Assembly: GCF_016584085.1 (NCBI RefSeq)
Contig: NZ_NRSJ01000032.1
Span: 1 to 57,732, forward strand
Source: Halochromatium glycolicum
GTDB lineage: Bacteria > Pseudomonadota > Gammaproteobacteria > Chromatiales > Chromatiaceae
Length of the DNA: 57,732 nt
Direction of reading: 5' to 3'
This document shows positions 25,814 to 33,932 of the stretch, one piece after another (the stretch's first letter is position 1; every line of letters starts with the position of its first letter). A program made the translations under genes and the position numbers. The notes beneath the pieces were generated by a model. That model saw only the letters and a list, made by a program, of their open reading frames with translations. It was not told the DNA's origin and searched no databases.

Positions 25814-28066
25814 ATGCAGTGGCGCGGTATTCAACGATGGGGCCTCGCTGTCGTCGGCAGTTGGGCAATAGCCGGGCAAGCGGCGCTCGCAGAACCAGAG
25901 ATGGCGGTCACCTTCAACGATGAGGCGCTACTACTTGACCCGATCGAGGTCAGCGCACCGCCCATCTACTCGGTCCAGTATCCGGGCGACACCCTCTACA
26001 CCGGCAGCGCCCTGACCGACGAAGGCAAGGCGATGAGCGGCGCCGCCGGCCGCACCAATGTCTACGCCAACCTGGACCTGCTCCCCGGCGTCGACAGCGA
26101 GTCGCTCGACCCCTATGGCCTTGGCGGCACCTTCATGCGCGTGCGCGGCATCAAGAGCCAGTTCGTCGGCATGTCGATCGAGGGGCTGCCGAACTACGGC
26201 ATCATGCCGATCGGTCCGCGGCCGGACCTCTACGACTTCGAGAACATCGAGACGCTGGAGCTCTACAAGGGCATGGCGCCGCTGGCGATCGGCTCCGCGG
26301 TCGGCAACCGCGGCGGCGCCATTGCGCTGCGCTTCCGGCGCCCGGAGGCCGAGGCCGCCGCCGAGCTCAGCCAGGCCATCGGCTCCAATGCCTACCAACG
26401 CAGCTTCGCGCGGCTCGACAGCGGCACCTTTGGTCCGGACCTGCGGGCCTTCGTCTCCGGGTCCTATACCGATGCGGACAAATGGAGAGGGGCCGGCTCG
26501 CTCGGGCCGCGCCAGAACCTGGCCGCGGGGCTCGGCTACGGTCTGGACCAGGGCGGCCCGACCGTCGAGCTGTTCTTCAATGCGACCGACCACGACCGCA
26601 ACGACTTCCGCGCGCTCGATTATCGCCAAGCGCGCAATGTCGGCCGCTATCGCGACTTCGACTATAACAGCGGGCGCACCGGCGACCCGGCCATCGATGT
26701 CGATTATTTCGACTACTACCACACCAGCACCGAGAACCGCGATCTGCTGGCGATCGCCAGCCTGCCGCTTGCCGCCGGCACCCTCAGCGTCAAGCCCTAC
26801 TATGCCAAAGAGCAGGCGCAGATCCGTAACGGCAAACAGGACCGCGTGCGCGATCTGAATCGCTACGGGATCAATGCCGATTTCGTCGGCGAGGTCGCCG
26901 GACTCGAGATCAGCACCGGCTACTGGTGGGAGTCGGCCGATCTGGAGAAATCGGTGCGGCGGATGCAGATCACCCCGACCGGGCGCGAGGCGGACGGCTG
27001 GGTCTATCTGGCCGAGAACGACGGCCGCGGCGCCATCCACAGCCCCTATTTCCAGCTCGGGCAGCAGCTTGGGCGTCTGCGCTGGCAGGCCGGCATCAAG
27101 TACTTCCGCTACACCGAGCCCGCGAGCACGGCCTTTCGCACCGACGCGACGACCCCGAGCGACTGGGATGCGGCACGCCGCGACAACCTGGGGGCGAGCC
27201 CGGATCTGAGCCTCGACGCATTCACCTTCGATGCCTGGCTGCCGAATCTCGGGGTCAGCTGGGCGCTCGACCCCAGCGGCGCGACCGAGCTCTACGCCAA
27301 CTATGGCCGCAACTACATGCGCCCCTATGCGTTCGTACCGGTGACCAATATCGTCGCCAGCAACCTGGCGCGCTTCGAGGCCGCCGGCCTGTCACTGCAG
27401 GACGTCTTCGACGACTGGCGCCTGGAGACCTCGGATAACGTCGATCTTGGACTGCGGCTGCAGCGCGATCGCCTGGCCCTGACCCCGTCGATCTTCTACG
27501 CCAAGCATCACGACCTCCTCGCCGTCGCCTATGATCCGAGGGTCGGGCTCAACTATCATCAGAACGTCGGCGGCGCCACCGCCTGGGGCGCGGAGCTGTT
27601 GGCCAGTCTGCAGCTGACCCCGGCGCTGTGGGCCTTCGTCTACCCGACCTATCTGCGCTTCACCTTCGACGAGGACCTGACCCGGCGCGGCCCAGGGGGC
27701 ACCAAGACCCTGCCGATCGCCGGCCAACAGGTCCCGGACACGCCGGAATGGATGCTGCGCGCGGGCCTGCTCTTCGAGCAGGGGCCGTGGCGGATGGCGC
27801 CGGTGGCGCGCTACGTCGGACGCCGCTATGCCGATCCGCAGAACGCGCAGCCGGTCGACGGCTACTGGAGCCTGGACCTGACCGCGAGCTGGAGCAGCGG
27901 CGGTTTCGGCGTGCTGGAAGGGGTGCGCGTCGGCCTCGAGCTGACCAATCTGCTCGACGAGGCCTACATCGGCGCCATCAATGCCCGCGACGACGGCTCG
28001 GGAACGGTCGGCTTCTACCCCGGCGCCCCGCGCAGCGCGGTACTGACCCTCGCCGCTGAGTTCTGA
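25814..28066 (+). CDS. TonB-dependent receptor, substrate unknown
   Basis: A 750-aa outer-membrane receptor with a strong ribosome site (GGAGGGG, five bases before ATG). The signal peptide ends near residue 27 (AALAEP). The plug shows NLDLLPGVDSESLDPYGLGG, RVRGIKSQFVGMSIEGLPNYG and IETLELYKGMAPLAIGSAVGNRGG, the type seen in FecA/ferric-siderophore and metallophore receptors, and the barrel ends VLTLAAEF. No FRAP/NPDL haem motif is present. It lies after exbB2-tonB2 in the same direction. Parts of a very similar gene survive as fragments at 30093-30134 and 36124-36234. Confidence 0.87.
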   Translation: MQWRGIQRWGLAVVGSWAIAGQAALAEPEMAVTFNDEALLLDPIEVSAPPIYSVQYPGDTLYTGSALTDEGKAMSGAAGRTNVYANLDLLPGVDSESLDPYGLGGTFMRVRGIKSQFVGMSIEGLPNYGIMPIGPRPDLYDFENIETLELYKGMAPLAIGSAVGNRGGAIALRFRRPEAEAAAELSQAIGSNAYQRSFARLDSGTFGPDLRAFVSGSYTDADKWRGAGSLGPRQNLAAGLGYGLDQGGPTVELFFNATDHDRNDFRALDYRQARNVGRYRDFDYNSGRTGDPAIDVDYFDYYHTSTENRDLLAIASLPLAAGTLSVKPYYAKEQAQIRNGKQDRVRDLNRYGINADFVGEVAGLEISTGYWWESADLEKSVRRMQITPTGREADGWVYLAENDGRGAIHSPYFQLGQQLGRLRWQAGIKYFRYTEPASTAFRTDATTPSDWDAARRDNLGASPDLSLDAFTFDAWLPNLGVSWALDPSGATELYANYGRNYMRPYAFVPVTNIVASNLARFEAAGLSLQDVFDDWRLETSDNVDLGLRLQRDRLALTPSIFYAKHHDLLAVAYDPRVGLNYHQNVGGATAWGAELLASLQLTPALWAFVYPTYLRFTFDEDLTRRGPGGTKTLPIAGQQVPDTPEWMLRAGLLFEQGPWRMAPVARYVGRRYADPQNAQPVDGYWSLDLTASWSSGGFGVLEGVRVGLELTNLLDEAYIGAINARDDGSGTVGFYPGAPRSAVLTLAAEF

Positions 28067-28157
28067 AGCCAGGTTGCCGCGATGAGAGGCCGGCAACAAT
28101 TGCTCCCGAGGCTTCGCCACCGGTGCAGCCGAATACTGAACCCCGTCGGCCTAACCC

Positions 28158-28229
28158 GCCGCTTCCGCGACGCGCTTTCTCTCGCGCTACGCTGATTCCG
28201 TGAAACCGTGTGAGCGGCAATCATGAACT
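28158..28229 (+). pseudogene. duplicate of the toxin-antitoxin promoter, with only the first codons of the antitoxin left
   Basis: About 70 bases match 36238-36305, the region directly before and including the start of the antitoxin gene (shared GTGAAACCGTGTGAG and GGCAATCATGA). After ATG-AAC the frame meets TAA and the homology ends, where the truncated PAS gene begins. This is the leftover of a second toxin-antitoxin pair. Confidence 0.75.
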
Positions 28230-28243
28230 AACCCGAGTCAACC

Positions 28244-29345
28244 TTGCTCGGTGCCCAGGCCCACGATCTGTTTCATTGCCACCAAGAGAATGCCTTCACG
28301 GCGGAGGCGAACTGTCCGATCCTGACCGCCGTGAGCGCAGGCCGCGAGTATCGCGCCGAGACCCGCTTTCGGCGCGCCGATGGGCAGCTGCTCGAGGTGT
28401 TCGTCGTCAGCCGACCGCTGCTGCGCAAAGGCGACTATGTCGGCGCGGTGACGTTGTTCGAGGACATCGGCGAGCGCAAACAGGCCGAGCGCGCGCTGGT
28501 CGAGAGTCGCCAGCGACTAGCCAATATCATCTGGGGCACGGACGTGGGCACTTGGGAATGGAACCGGCAGACCGGCGAGACGCACCTCAATGAACGCTGG
28601 GCCGAGATGATCGGCTACCGCCTGGAGGAGCTGGAGCCGGTCTCGATCGAGACCTGGCGCCGTGTCGCCCACCGCGAGGATTTGGCCGAATCCGAGGCGG
28701 CGCTCGCACGCCACTTCGCCGGCGAGCGCGATCACTACGAGGCCGAGGTGCGCGTGCGCCATCGCTCGGGTGAGTGGATCTGCGTGCTGGATCGGGGGCG
28801 CGTCATCAGCCGGACCCCGGACGGCGAGCCCGAGTGGATCGTCGGCACCCATCTCGATATCACCGCGCGCAAGCGCGCCGAACTCGCCGTCAGGCAAACG
28901 ACCCGCCTGCTGCAGGCGGCGTTGGAGAGTTCTCCCTCGGGGATCCTGATCGCCGAGGCCCCGGAGAGCCGGATTCGTTTCGCCAACCGTCCCGCCCTCG
29001 AGCTGCTGGCGATCGCGCCCGCGCGCCTCACGGATGCAAGCCCCCTGGCGTTGTCCAATCATGATGCGGACTGGCAGGTCTTACGGGCCGATGGTCAGCC
29101 CATGCCGCTGCCAGAGCGCCCGCTGACGCGCGCCATGACCGAGGGTGAGACCGTGACCGGTGAAGAGGTCATCCTGGTCGGCGTGGACGGGCGCCAGCGC
29201 TGGGTCAGCCTGTCGGCGGCGCCGATCAAGGATGATCGGGGACGCATCAACGCCGGGATCGTGGTTCTGGCCGACATCAGCGCACAGAAAGCAGTCCAAC
29301 ATCGATTGCAGCGCAGCGCGCATTATGATGCCCTCACCGGTCTGC
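28244..29345 (+). pseudogene. PAS-PAC sensor (GGDEF type), truncated at both ends
   Basis: The open frame encodes three PAS/PAC modules: one beginning in mid-domain (DLFHCHQENAF, GAVTLFEDIGERKQAE), a PAS_3 module (WGTDVGTWEWNRQTGETHLN to IVGTHLDITARKRAE) and a third (LLQAALESSPSGILIAEAPE to GIVVLADISAQKAVQHRL). It then enters the start of a GGDEF domain (SAHYDALTGLPN) and stops matching, because unrelated sequence is joined at about 29346. The start also lacks a proper initiation context, abutting the toxin-antitoxin relic. It was a diguanylate cyclase or phosphodiesterase sensor and is unlikely to work now. Confidence 0.8.
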
Positions 29346-29534
29346 CCAATGAAGCACCGTCAGGCGATCGACGCGATCGCCCAGACCATCGCCGCCGAGG
29401 ACCGCGCGCTGGCCGAGGTCGATCCCGTGCAGGTCGATATGCGCACGGTGGTGATCATCGGCTCGTCGCAGACCCGCTTCATCGATGCGACCGAAGGCGG
29501 GCGGCGGGTCTATACGCCGCGCTGGCATCCGACT
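29346..29534 (+). pseudogene. 3' fragment of precorrin-3B C17-methyltransferase (cobJ)
   Basis: Joined to the broken PAS gene in another frame is KHRQAIDAIAQTIAAEDRAL, followed by VDMRTVVIIGSSQTRFIDA and GRRVYTPRW. VDM-T-VI-GSSQTR and the final TPR are the C-terminal signature of CobJ/CbiH, an enzyme of cobalamin ring contraction. Nothing of the N-terminal two thirds is present. This shows a rearrangement that brought parts of unrelated genes together. Confidence 0.7.
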
Positions 29535-29591
29535 GCTTCAGCATTTGTAAGTTGAGCTTACAATCCATGCACTTTGACCTAAACTCAGTGC

Positions 29592-30097
29592 ATGATTCCT
29601 CGCACCCTCGGCCCTCATCTGCGCCAACTTGCGACCTACTATCCGGTGGTCGCGGTCACCGGCCCGCGTCAGTCCGGCAAGACCACGCTGTGTCGCGCCG
29701 TCTTCCCTGACCACCCCTATGTCTCGCTCGAGACCCTGGACACGCGTGATTTTGCCCGCGATGATCCCCGTGGCTTCCTTGCCCAGTACCGCCAGGGCGC
29801 GGTGCTCGACGCGATCCAGCGGGTTCCGGAGTTGTTGAGCTACCTGCAAACCGAGGTCGATGAACGACCTGAGGTCGGCCGTTTCGTTCTGACCGGGTCG
29901 CAACATCTTGGTCTCAGCGAGGCCATTGCCCAATCGCTCGCCGGCCGCTGTGGGCTGCTGACGCTCCTGCCACCCAGCTTGTCCGAGCTGCGTACGTTTC
30001 CGAACGCGCCAGACGACCTCTGGACACTGCTCTGGCAAGGCAGCTATCCGCGCATCTATGATCGCGCCATTCCCGCCCATCAATGGCTCGGTGACTT
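29592..30097 (+). pseudogene. AAA_14/DUF4143-type ATPase, C-terminally truncated
   Basis: The first 168 residues are a normal AAA_14 ATPase: VVAVTGPRQSGKTTLCRAVF (Walker A), YVSLETLDTRDFARDDP, FVLTGSQHLGLSE (sensor) and GRCGLLTLLPPSLSEL. At AHQWLGD (30097) the homology ends, although the frame runs on to 30203 through unrelated sequence. The missing part would be the DUF4143 domain. The promoter before it is AT-rich, and a truncated protein could be made. Function of the family is uncertain. Confidence 0.8.
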
Positions 30098-30134
30098 GGC
30101 TGCCGAACCTCGGGGTCAGCTAGGCGTTCGAGCC
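30093..30134 (+). pseudogene. 40-bp fragment of the TonB-dependent receptor gene
   Basis: TGGCTGCCGAACCTCGGGGT and the following 20 bases agree with 27238-27279 of the intact receptor at about nine positions in ten. It is joined to the broken ATPase on the left and the 85-aa protein gene on the right. Confidence 0.55.
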
Positions 30135-30139
30135 CTTCA

Positions 30140-30397
30140 TCAACACTCAGCGGCGGCGCGCTCAAACCACGCAACCACCTGCGCAAGATGCGCAGGCCCG
30201 TAGCTGCGTGTGAAGCGCTGCGTTTCCTCTTGCTGCGGATCGCTCAGGATGCTGATCCGCTGCTGGATGTAGTCACGGGTCAAACGCAGACCGCACTTGT
30301 GCTCGATGCAATAACGCCAGCTTTCATAGCTTTGCGGGAAGAGCTCTTCCTCGTAACGCGCACGAGTGGCGGGGTCGAGTTTGGGTTCTTCACTCAT
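30140..30397 (-). CDS. Small conserved protein of the Zur-type cluster
   Basis: An 85-aa soluble protein, MSEEPKLDPATRARYEEELF, then SWRYCIEHKCGLRLTRDYIQQRI and a C-terminal amphipathic helix ending in Cys. It has Cys residues in CIEHKC and a final Cys with several His, so metal binding is conceivable. I do not recognise a domain. It follows the ZigA-like GTPase gene by 66 bases on the same strand, so it is likely cotranscribed. A decayed piece of a second copy exists at 37018-37060, which supports its being a real gene. Confidence 0.7.
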   Translation of the reverse strand: MSEEPKLDPATRARYEEELFPQSYESWRYCIEHKCGLRLTRDYIQQRISILSDPQQEETQRFTRSYGPAHLAQVVAWFERAAAEC

Positions 30398-30463
30398 CAA
30401 TAGGCGACTCGAACTCGTCTCGTCCAGGGTTGCCTGGAAACGCGCTGAAATCGCAACGGGATC

Positions 30464-31699
30464 TCAGTGCTCAGCATCACGTATCCACACTGGGAACGGG
30501 TCCGGAAATGCACGCCAGGCGGCAGGACCCGGTGCCAGCTCATCATCAGTCAGCAGGCAATCGTCGAGACGGGCACGCATTGCATCGATCTCCAGATGCT
30601 GGCCGATGAAGACGAGCTGTTGGCGCCGGTCGTCAAAGTCGCCCTCGAAGTCCGACAGAATCCGGACTCGTTGCTCCGGATCATCCGGCCAGTTTGGCTC
30701 TGAGACCGCCGACCACCACCAACCTGCCGCACCGTGGCGCACCACCCCGCCCGCTTGCGACCAGTGTCCGGCCAAATCGTGACGACTGGCGAGCCAGAAG
30801 TAACCTTTCGACCGTAGCAGGTTTCCCGGCCAGTCCTGCTGCATGGCGTCGAAGAAGCGCTGCGGGTGAAAGGGGCGACGCGCCTCGTAGACGAAGCTGG
30901 TAATGCCGTATTCCTCGGTCTCCGGCGTGTGGCTGCCGCGCAGCTCGGCAAGCCAGCCCGGGGCGCTGGCCGCGCGCTCGAAGTCGAAGCGCCCAGTACC
31001 CACGACCTCGGCCAGCGGCACCTGACCGAAGTGCGCGTCCAGGATCTCGGCATGACGGTTGAGTTGGCGCAGGGCATGACGCAACCGCTCGCGCTCATGC
31101 GGACTGACCAGGTCGGTCTTGTTGATCACGATCACGTCGGCGAACTCGACCTGATCCACCAACAGCTCGGCAAGGTTGCGCTGATCCTCCTCACCGAGCG
31201 ATGCGCCGCGCTCGGCCAGCTCATCGGCGCGCTCCAGATCGACCGGGAAATGGACCGCATCGACAACGGTGACCAGGGTATCCAAGCGCGCCAGGTCGGA
31301 CAGACTGACACCCTGCTCATCGCGGAAGGTGAAGGTCTCGGCGACCGGCAGCGGCTCCGAGATGCCGGTCGACTCGATCACCAGATAGTCGAAGCGTCCC
31401 GCCCGCGCCAAATCCGCGACCTCGAGCAGCAGATCTTCGCGCAGGGTGCAGCAGATGCAGCCATTGCTCATCTCGACCAGCTTCTCCTCGGCGCGGTTCA
31501 GGGTGACCTCCTTGCCCACCAGATCGGCGTCGATGTTGACCTCCGACATGTCATTGACGATCACGGCGACGCGACGCCCTTCGCGATTGTTGAGGATGTG
31601 GTTGAGCAGGGTGGTCTTGCCCGCGCCGAGGAAGCCGGACAAGACCGTCACGGGAAGCCGCGCATCAGTCTCTTGCATGGGGATGGGTTCAGCATTCAT
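30464..31699 (-). CDS. zigA: COG0523 zinc-chaperone GTPase, ZigA type
   Basis: A 411-aa G3E GTPase. Walker [10 protein letters not shown] is at residues 22-30, the metal-binding GCICC at 80-84, switch motif ESTGISEP near 110, NKTDL near 195, and a CobW C-terminal domain (residues 275-390) with [14 protein letters not shown] and [11 protein letters not shown]. ZigA-type proteins are made under zinc starvation and deliver zinc to enzymes. Unlike many relatives there is no His-rich loop. Upstream, DUF1826 lies in the same direction, separated by a heptamer repeat array. Confidence 0.9.
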   Translation of the reverse strand: MNAEPIPMQETDARLPVTVLSGFLGAGKTTLLNHILNNREGRRVAVIVNDMSEVNIDADLVGKEVTLNRAEEKLVEMSNGCICCTLREDLLLEVADLARAGRFDYLVIESTGISEPLPVAETFTFRDEQGVSLSDLARLDTLVTVVDAVHFPVDLERADELAERGASLGEEDQRNLAELLVDQVEFADVIVINKTDLVSPHERERLRHALRQLNRHAEILDAHFGQVPLAEVVGTGRFDFERAASAPGWLAELRGSHTPETEEYGITSFVYEARRPFHPQRFFDAMQQDWPGNLLRSKGYFWLASRHDLAGHWSQAGGVVRHGAAGWWWSAVSEPNWPDDPEQRVRILSDFEGDFDDRRQQLVFIGQHLEIDAMRARLDDCLLTDDELAPGPAAWRAFPDPFPVWIRDAEH

Positions 31700-31828
31700 T
31701 CAGGGGTACTACGATCAAAGGCGGGTTTCACCCGTCGGGCGCAGCGGGATGCTCGGATACCGACCTTGGCTCCGCCCGGGCTCGAGAGCGGTGTTGGAAC
31801 AGACGGCGCGATCAGCGGTCCTTGCCAA

Positions 31829-31883
31829 GGCATCAGGCATCAGGCATCAGGCATCAGGCATCAGGCATCAGGCATCAGGCATC
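31829..31883 (+). repeat. 7-bp tandem repeat (CATCAGG)n overlapping the DUF1826 stop codon
   Basis: Seven perfect units of CATCAGG (31831-31879) plus a partial unit. On the coding strand the unit is TGCCTGA, so the DUF1826 stop is the first of a series of TGA codons. A heptamer array meets a stop in every frame within three units. It separates DUF1826 from the GTPase gene and may change in length by slippage. Confidence 0.95.
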
Positions 31884-32609
31884 GAGGCAGAAGAGCACCC
31901 GCAGCTCGTCCGGCGGCACCGCGGGCGAGCGATGCACCTGGCCGCGGCCGGCATTGCCCGGGAAGCACTCACCCTTGAAGAGGCCGACCCAAAACGGCTG
32001 CAGCGCGCGCGGTTGGGCGCCGTGCTGGATGGCGTCGTTCGGCTGGCGATTCGCGAGCGCCGAACGGTCGATCTCCTCGTCCGGCAGCCACTCGGTGCCG
32101 GGTCCCTGATAGGTGCAGAGCAACCGCAGGCCCGTGCGATCGACGTGGAAGCGCGGGCAGGAGACGCGATCAAGCGTCTCGACGCGGGCCGTGATCGGGC
32201 GTGGCCCGAGCGTACGCTTGACCAGGCCATTGAACAGCTCGGCCAGCATAGCCATGTCTGCCAGCCACCAGCCGAGGCCCGCCGGCTCGACGGCATGCTC
32301 CTGCAACAGGTCTTGTAGACGCGCCATAAACTGCGCTTGCGTCTCTGTTGAGCCCAACGCAATGCGTCCGTTCAGAAGTCGCTCAGTTGGCAAACCGGCG
32401 ACCACTCGTTCGATCTTGGGATCAGCCTGCCGCCGCCAGATCGCAAGGCTGATCCGCGGATGGCCGATGTTGTCAAGCTGCTGCGCATCGTCGACCAGGA
32501 TCACGCTGGTGAGCGGCGGCAGCCGTCTCGGCGCAGCGGGTTCGAAACGGGACTCGGATGCGACAGAGCCTTGCGGTGTCGCGAGGTCATTGAGCGCCAT
32601 GGCAGTCAT
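31875..32609 (-). CDS. DUF1826 family protein (copy A)
   Basis: A 244-aa protein of unknown function. The conserved part is VSCPRFHVDRTGLRLLCTYQ, then GPGTEWLPDEEIDRSAL, and a late LFKGECFPGN...HRSPAVPP. Cys, His and Asp spacing in CPRFHVD suggests a metal site. DUF1826 genes are frequent neighbours of COG0523 GTPases in Zur regulons. The start (32609, alternatively 32600) follows a Zur-like site shared with divergent dksA2. A paralogue lies at 52753-53439. Confidence 0.82.
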   Translation of the reverse strand: MTAMALNDLATPQGSVASESRFEPAAPRRLPPLTSVILVDDAQQLDNIGHPRISLAIWRRQADPKIERVVAGLPTERLLNGRIALGSTETQAQFMARLQDLLQEHAVEPAGLGWWLADMAMLAELFNGLVKRTLGPRPITARVETLDRVSCPRFHVDRTGLRLLCTYQGPGTEWLPDEEIDRSALANRQPNDAIQHGAQPRALQPFWVGLFKGECFPGNAGRGQVHRSPAVPPDELRVLFCLDA

Positions 32610-32634
32610 GCAGTCTCCCCTCCAGCCAACCAAA

Positions 32635-32657
32635 GTACAATAATGCTATAACATAAC
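32635..32657 (+). promoter_or_regulatory. candidate Zur box between DUF1826 and dksA2
   Basis: A perfect right half TATAACAT (32647-32654) with a partial left half, about 14 of 22 informative positions. It lies between two divergent starts 75 bases apart and could repress both. Confidence 0.6.
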
Positions 32658-32683
32658 TTTTCGAAAGCCAAACCTTGCCGCTT

Positions 32684-33133
32684 ATGAACGCTGAACCCTT
32701 GGTCGCAGATACCCAAAACATTGCACCAAACGACGCGCAGTCGATCGCTGATGAGGACTACATGAGCCCACGCCAGCTGGCGTACTTTCGCCAAAAGTTG
32801 CTCAACTGGCGCGAAGCGCTCCTCAACGAGGCGCAGGCGACGATCGATCAGCTACGTGACGACAGCCATCACGATGTCGGCGATGAGATCGACCGCGCGA
32901 GCCGAGAGGCAAGCCAGGCGCTCGAGCTGCGCACCCGCGATCGGTATCGCAAGCTCGTGATCAAGATCGACGAGGCGCTCGCGCGCATCGACGCCGGCGA
33001 CTATGGGTATTGCGAGGAAACCGGCGAGCCGATCGGGCTGGCTCGGCTGGAGGCGCGGCCGATCGCGACGCTGTCGGTCGAGGCCCAAGAGCGCCGGGAG
33101 CTGCGTGAACGCCAGGCCAATCTGAACCGCTGA
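32684..33133 (+). CDS. dksA2: DksA2-type, zinc-finger-deficient transcription factor
   Basis: A 149-aa DksA/TraR protein. The coiled coil with DxxDxA at the tip is present (DEIDRAS). The C-terminal finger reads YGYCEETGEPIGLARLEARP followed by TLSVEAQERRE: only the first of the four usual Cys remains, the others being Thr, Ser and Ala. In Pseudomonas, a DksA2 of this kind replaces zinc-dependent DksA when zinc is scarce. It binds RNA polymerase with ppGpp. I prefer ATG 32684 to TTG 32675. The next gene was a COG0523 GTPase, the same order as known in Zur clusters. Confidence 0.88.
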   Translation: MNAEPLVADTQNIAPNDAQSIADEDYMSPRQLAYFRQKLLNWREALLNEAQATIDQLRDDSHHDVGDEIDRASREASQALELRTRDRYRKLVIKIDEALARIDAGDYGYCEETGEPIGLARLEARPIATLSVEAQERRELRERQANLNR

Positions 33134-33651
33134 GGGCACGCCGATGACATCACCCCACCTTGAAACAGAACTGACGCCGGTGACCCTGCTGACCGGCTTC
33201 CTCGGCAGCGGCAAGACCACGGTACTCAACCAGCTGGTCCGCCAACCCACCCTCGCCCGCACCCTCCGGAAGCGGTCAAGCAGGCAGCGATGGCCGATTG
33301 TCTCTTGCTGACCAAGCGCGATCTTGTCGACGCGGAGCAGGCAGCGGCGCTCGAGCAGCGCCTGCAGCGCATCAATCCGGCCGCGAGGCGTCTCGAGGCG
33401 CGGCACGGTCAGGTCGACGCCGCCGACATCCTTGGACTGGGGCTGTTCAGCACCAACGCCAAGATCCCCGATGTCGCCCGCTGGCTGAATGAGGAGGCAT
33501 ATGGGCAGGCGCACGACCCCCATGCGAGCCATTCCCCTCGCAGCTCACAGCAGGCTGACACTGCAGGAGCCTCAGGGCAGCGCGATCATCAAGAGCATGA
33601 CCATCATAATGACCACGATCACGATCACGGCCATGCGCACGATGTGAATCG

Positions 33652-33932
33652 GCGTCAACTACCCCGGCCTGAAGGCCGGAGCTTGAAAGAGCTTGGTTGA
33701 CCAGGGAAAGCGGTAACCAACCCGCTCCGTTTGCAACAGGTCGTTAAGACCCACTCCGGGGTGCTTCCTCAGCCCCGGTCCCTGGAAGGTCAGGATCATG
33801 CTGGTGAAAGGCAAAGCGCCGAAGGTTCTGATCGCTGCCGCAAGGCAGGAGCCGGTTGCAGACATTCCCGAGGGGAGCGGGCCGACAGGCCCCGTCACCA
33901 GGCCCGTAAGGGCATTGATTTGGAGAAAACCA
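33652..33932 (+). ncRNA. probable omega RNA scaffold of IscB
   Basis: IscB elements encode the guide scaffold just upstream of the nuclease gene, with the guide at its 5' side coming from flanking DNA. This 281-nt leader has no coding resemblance and contains several potential stems: 33664-33679, TTGGTT/AACCAA around 33694-33720, AGCGG/CCGCT overlapping it (possible pseudoknot), CCGGGG/CCCCGG at 33756-33778, and GGGCC/GGCCC near 33879-33894. The length fits known omega RNAs. The guide would be read from the bases immediately before 33652, inside the GTPase's His codons. Confidence 0.7.

Noticed and set aside
31829..31883. Short repeats at DUF1826 as a CRISPR array
   Set aside because: Units are 7 bp, contiguous and without spacers; there are no cas genes.
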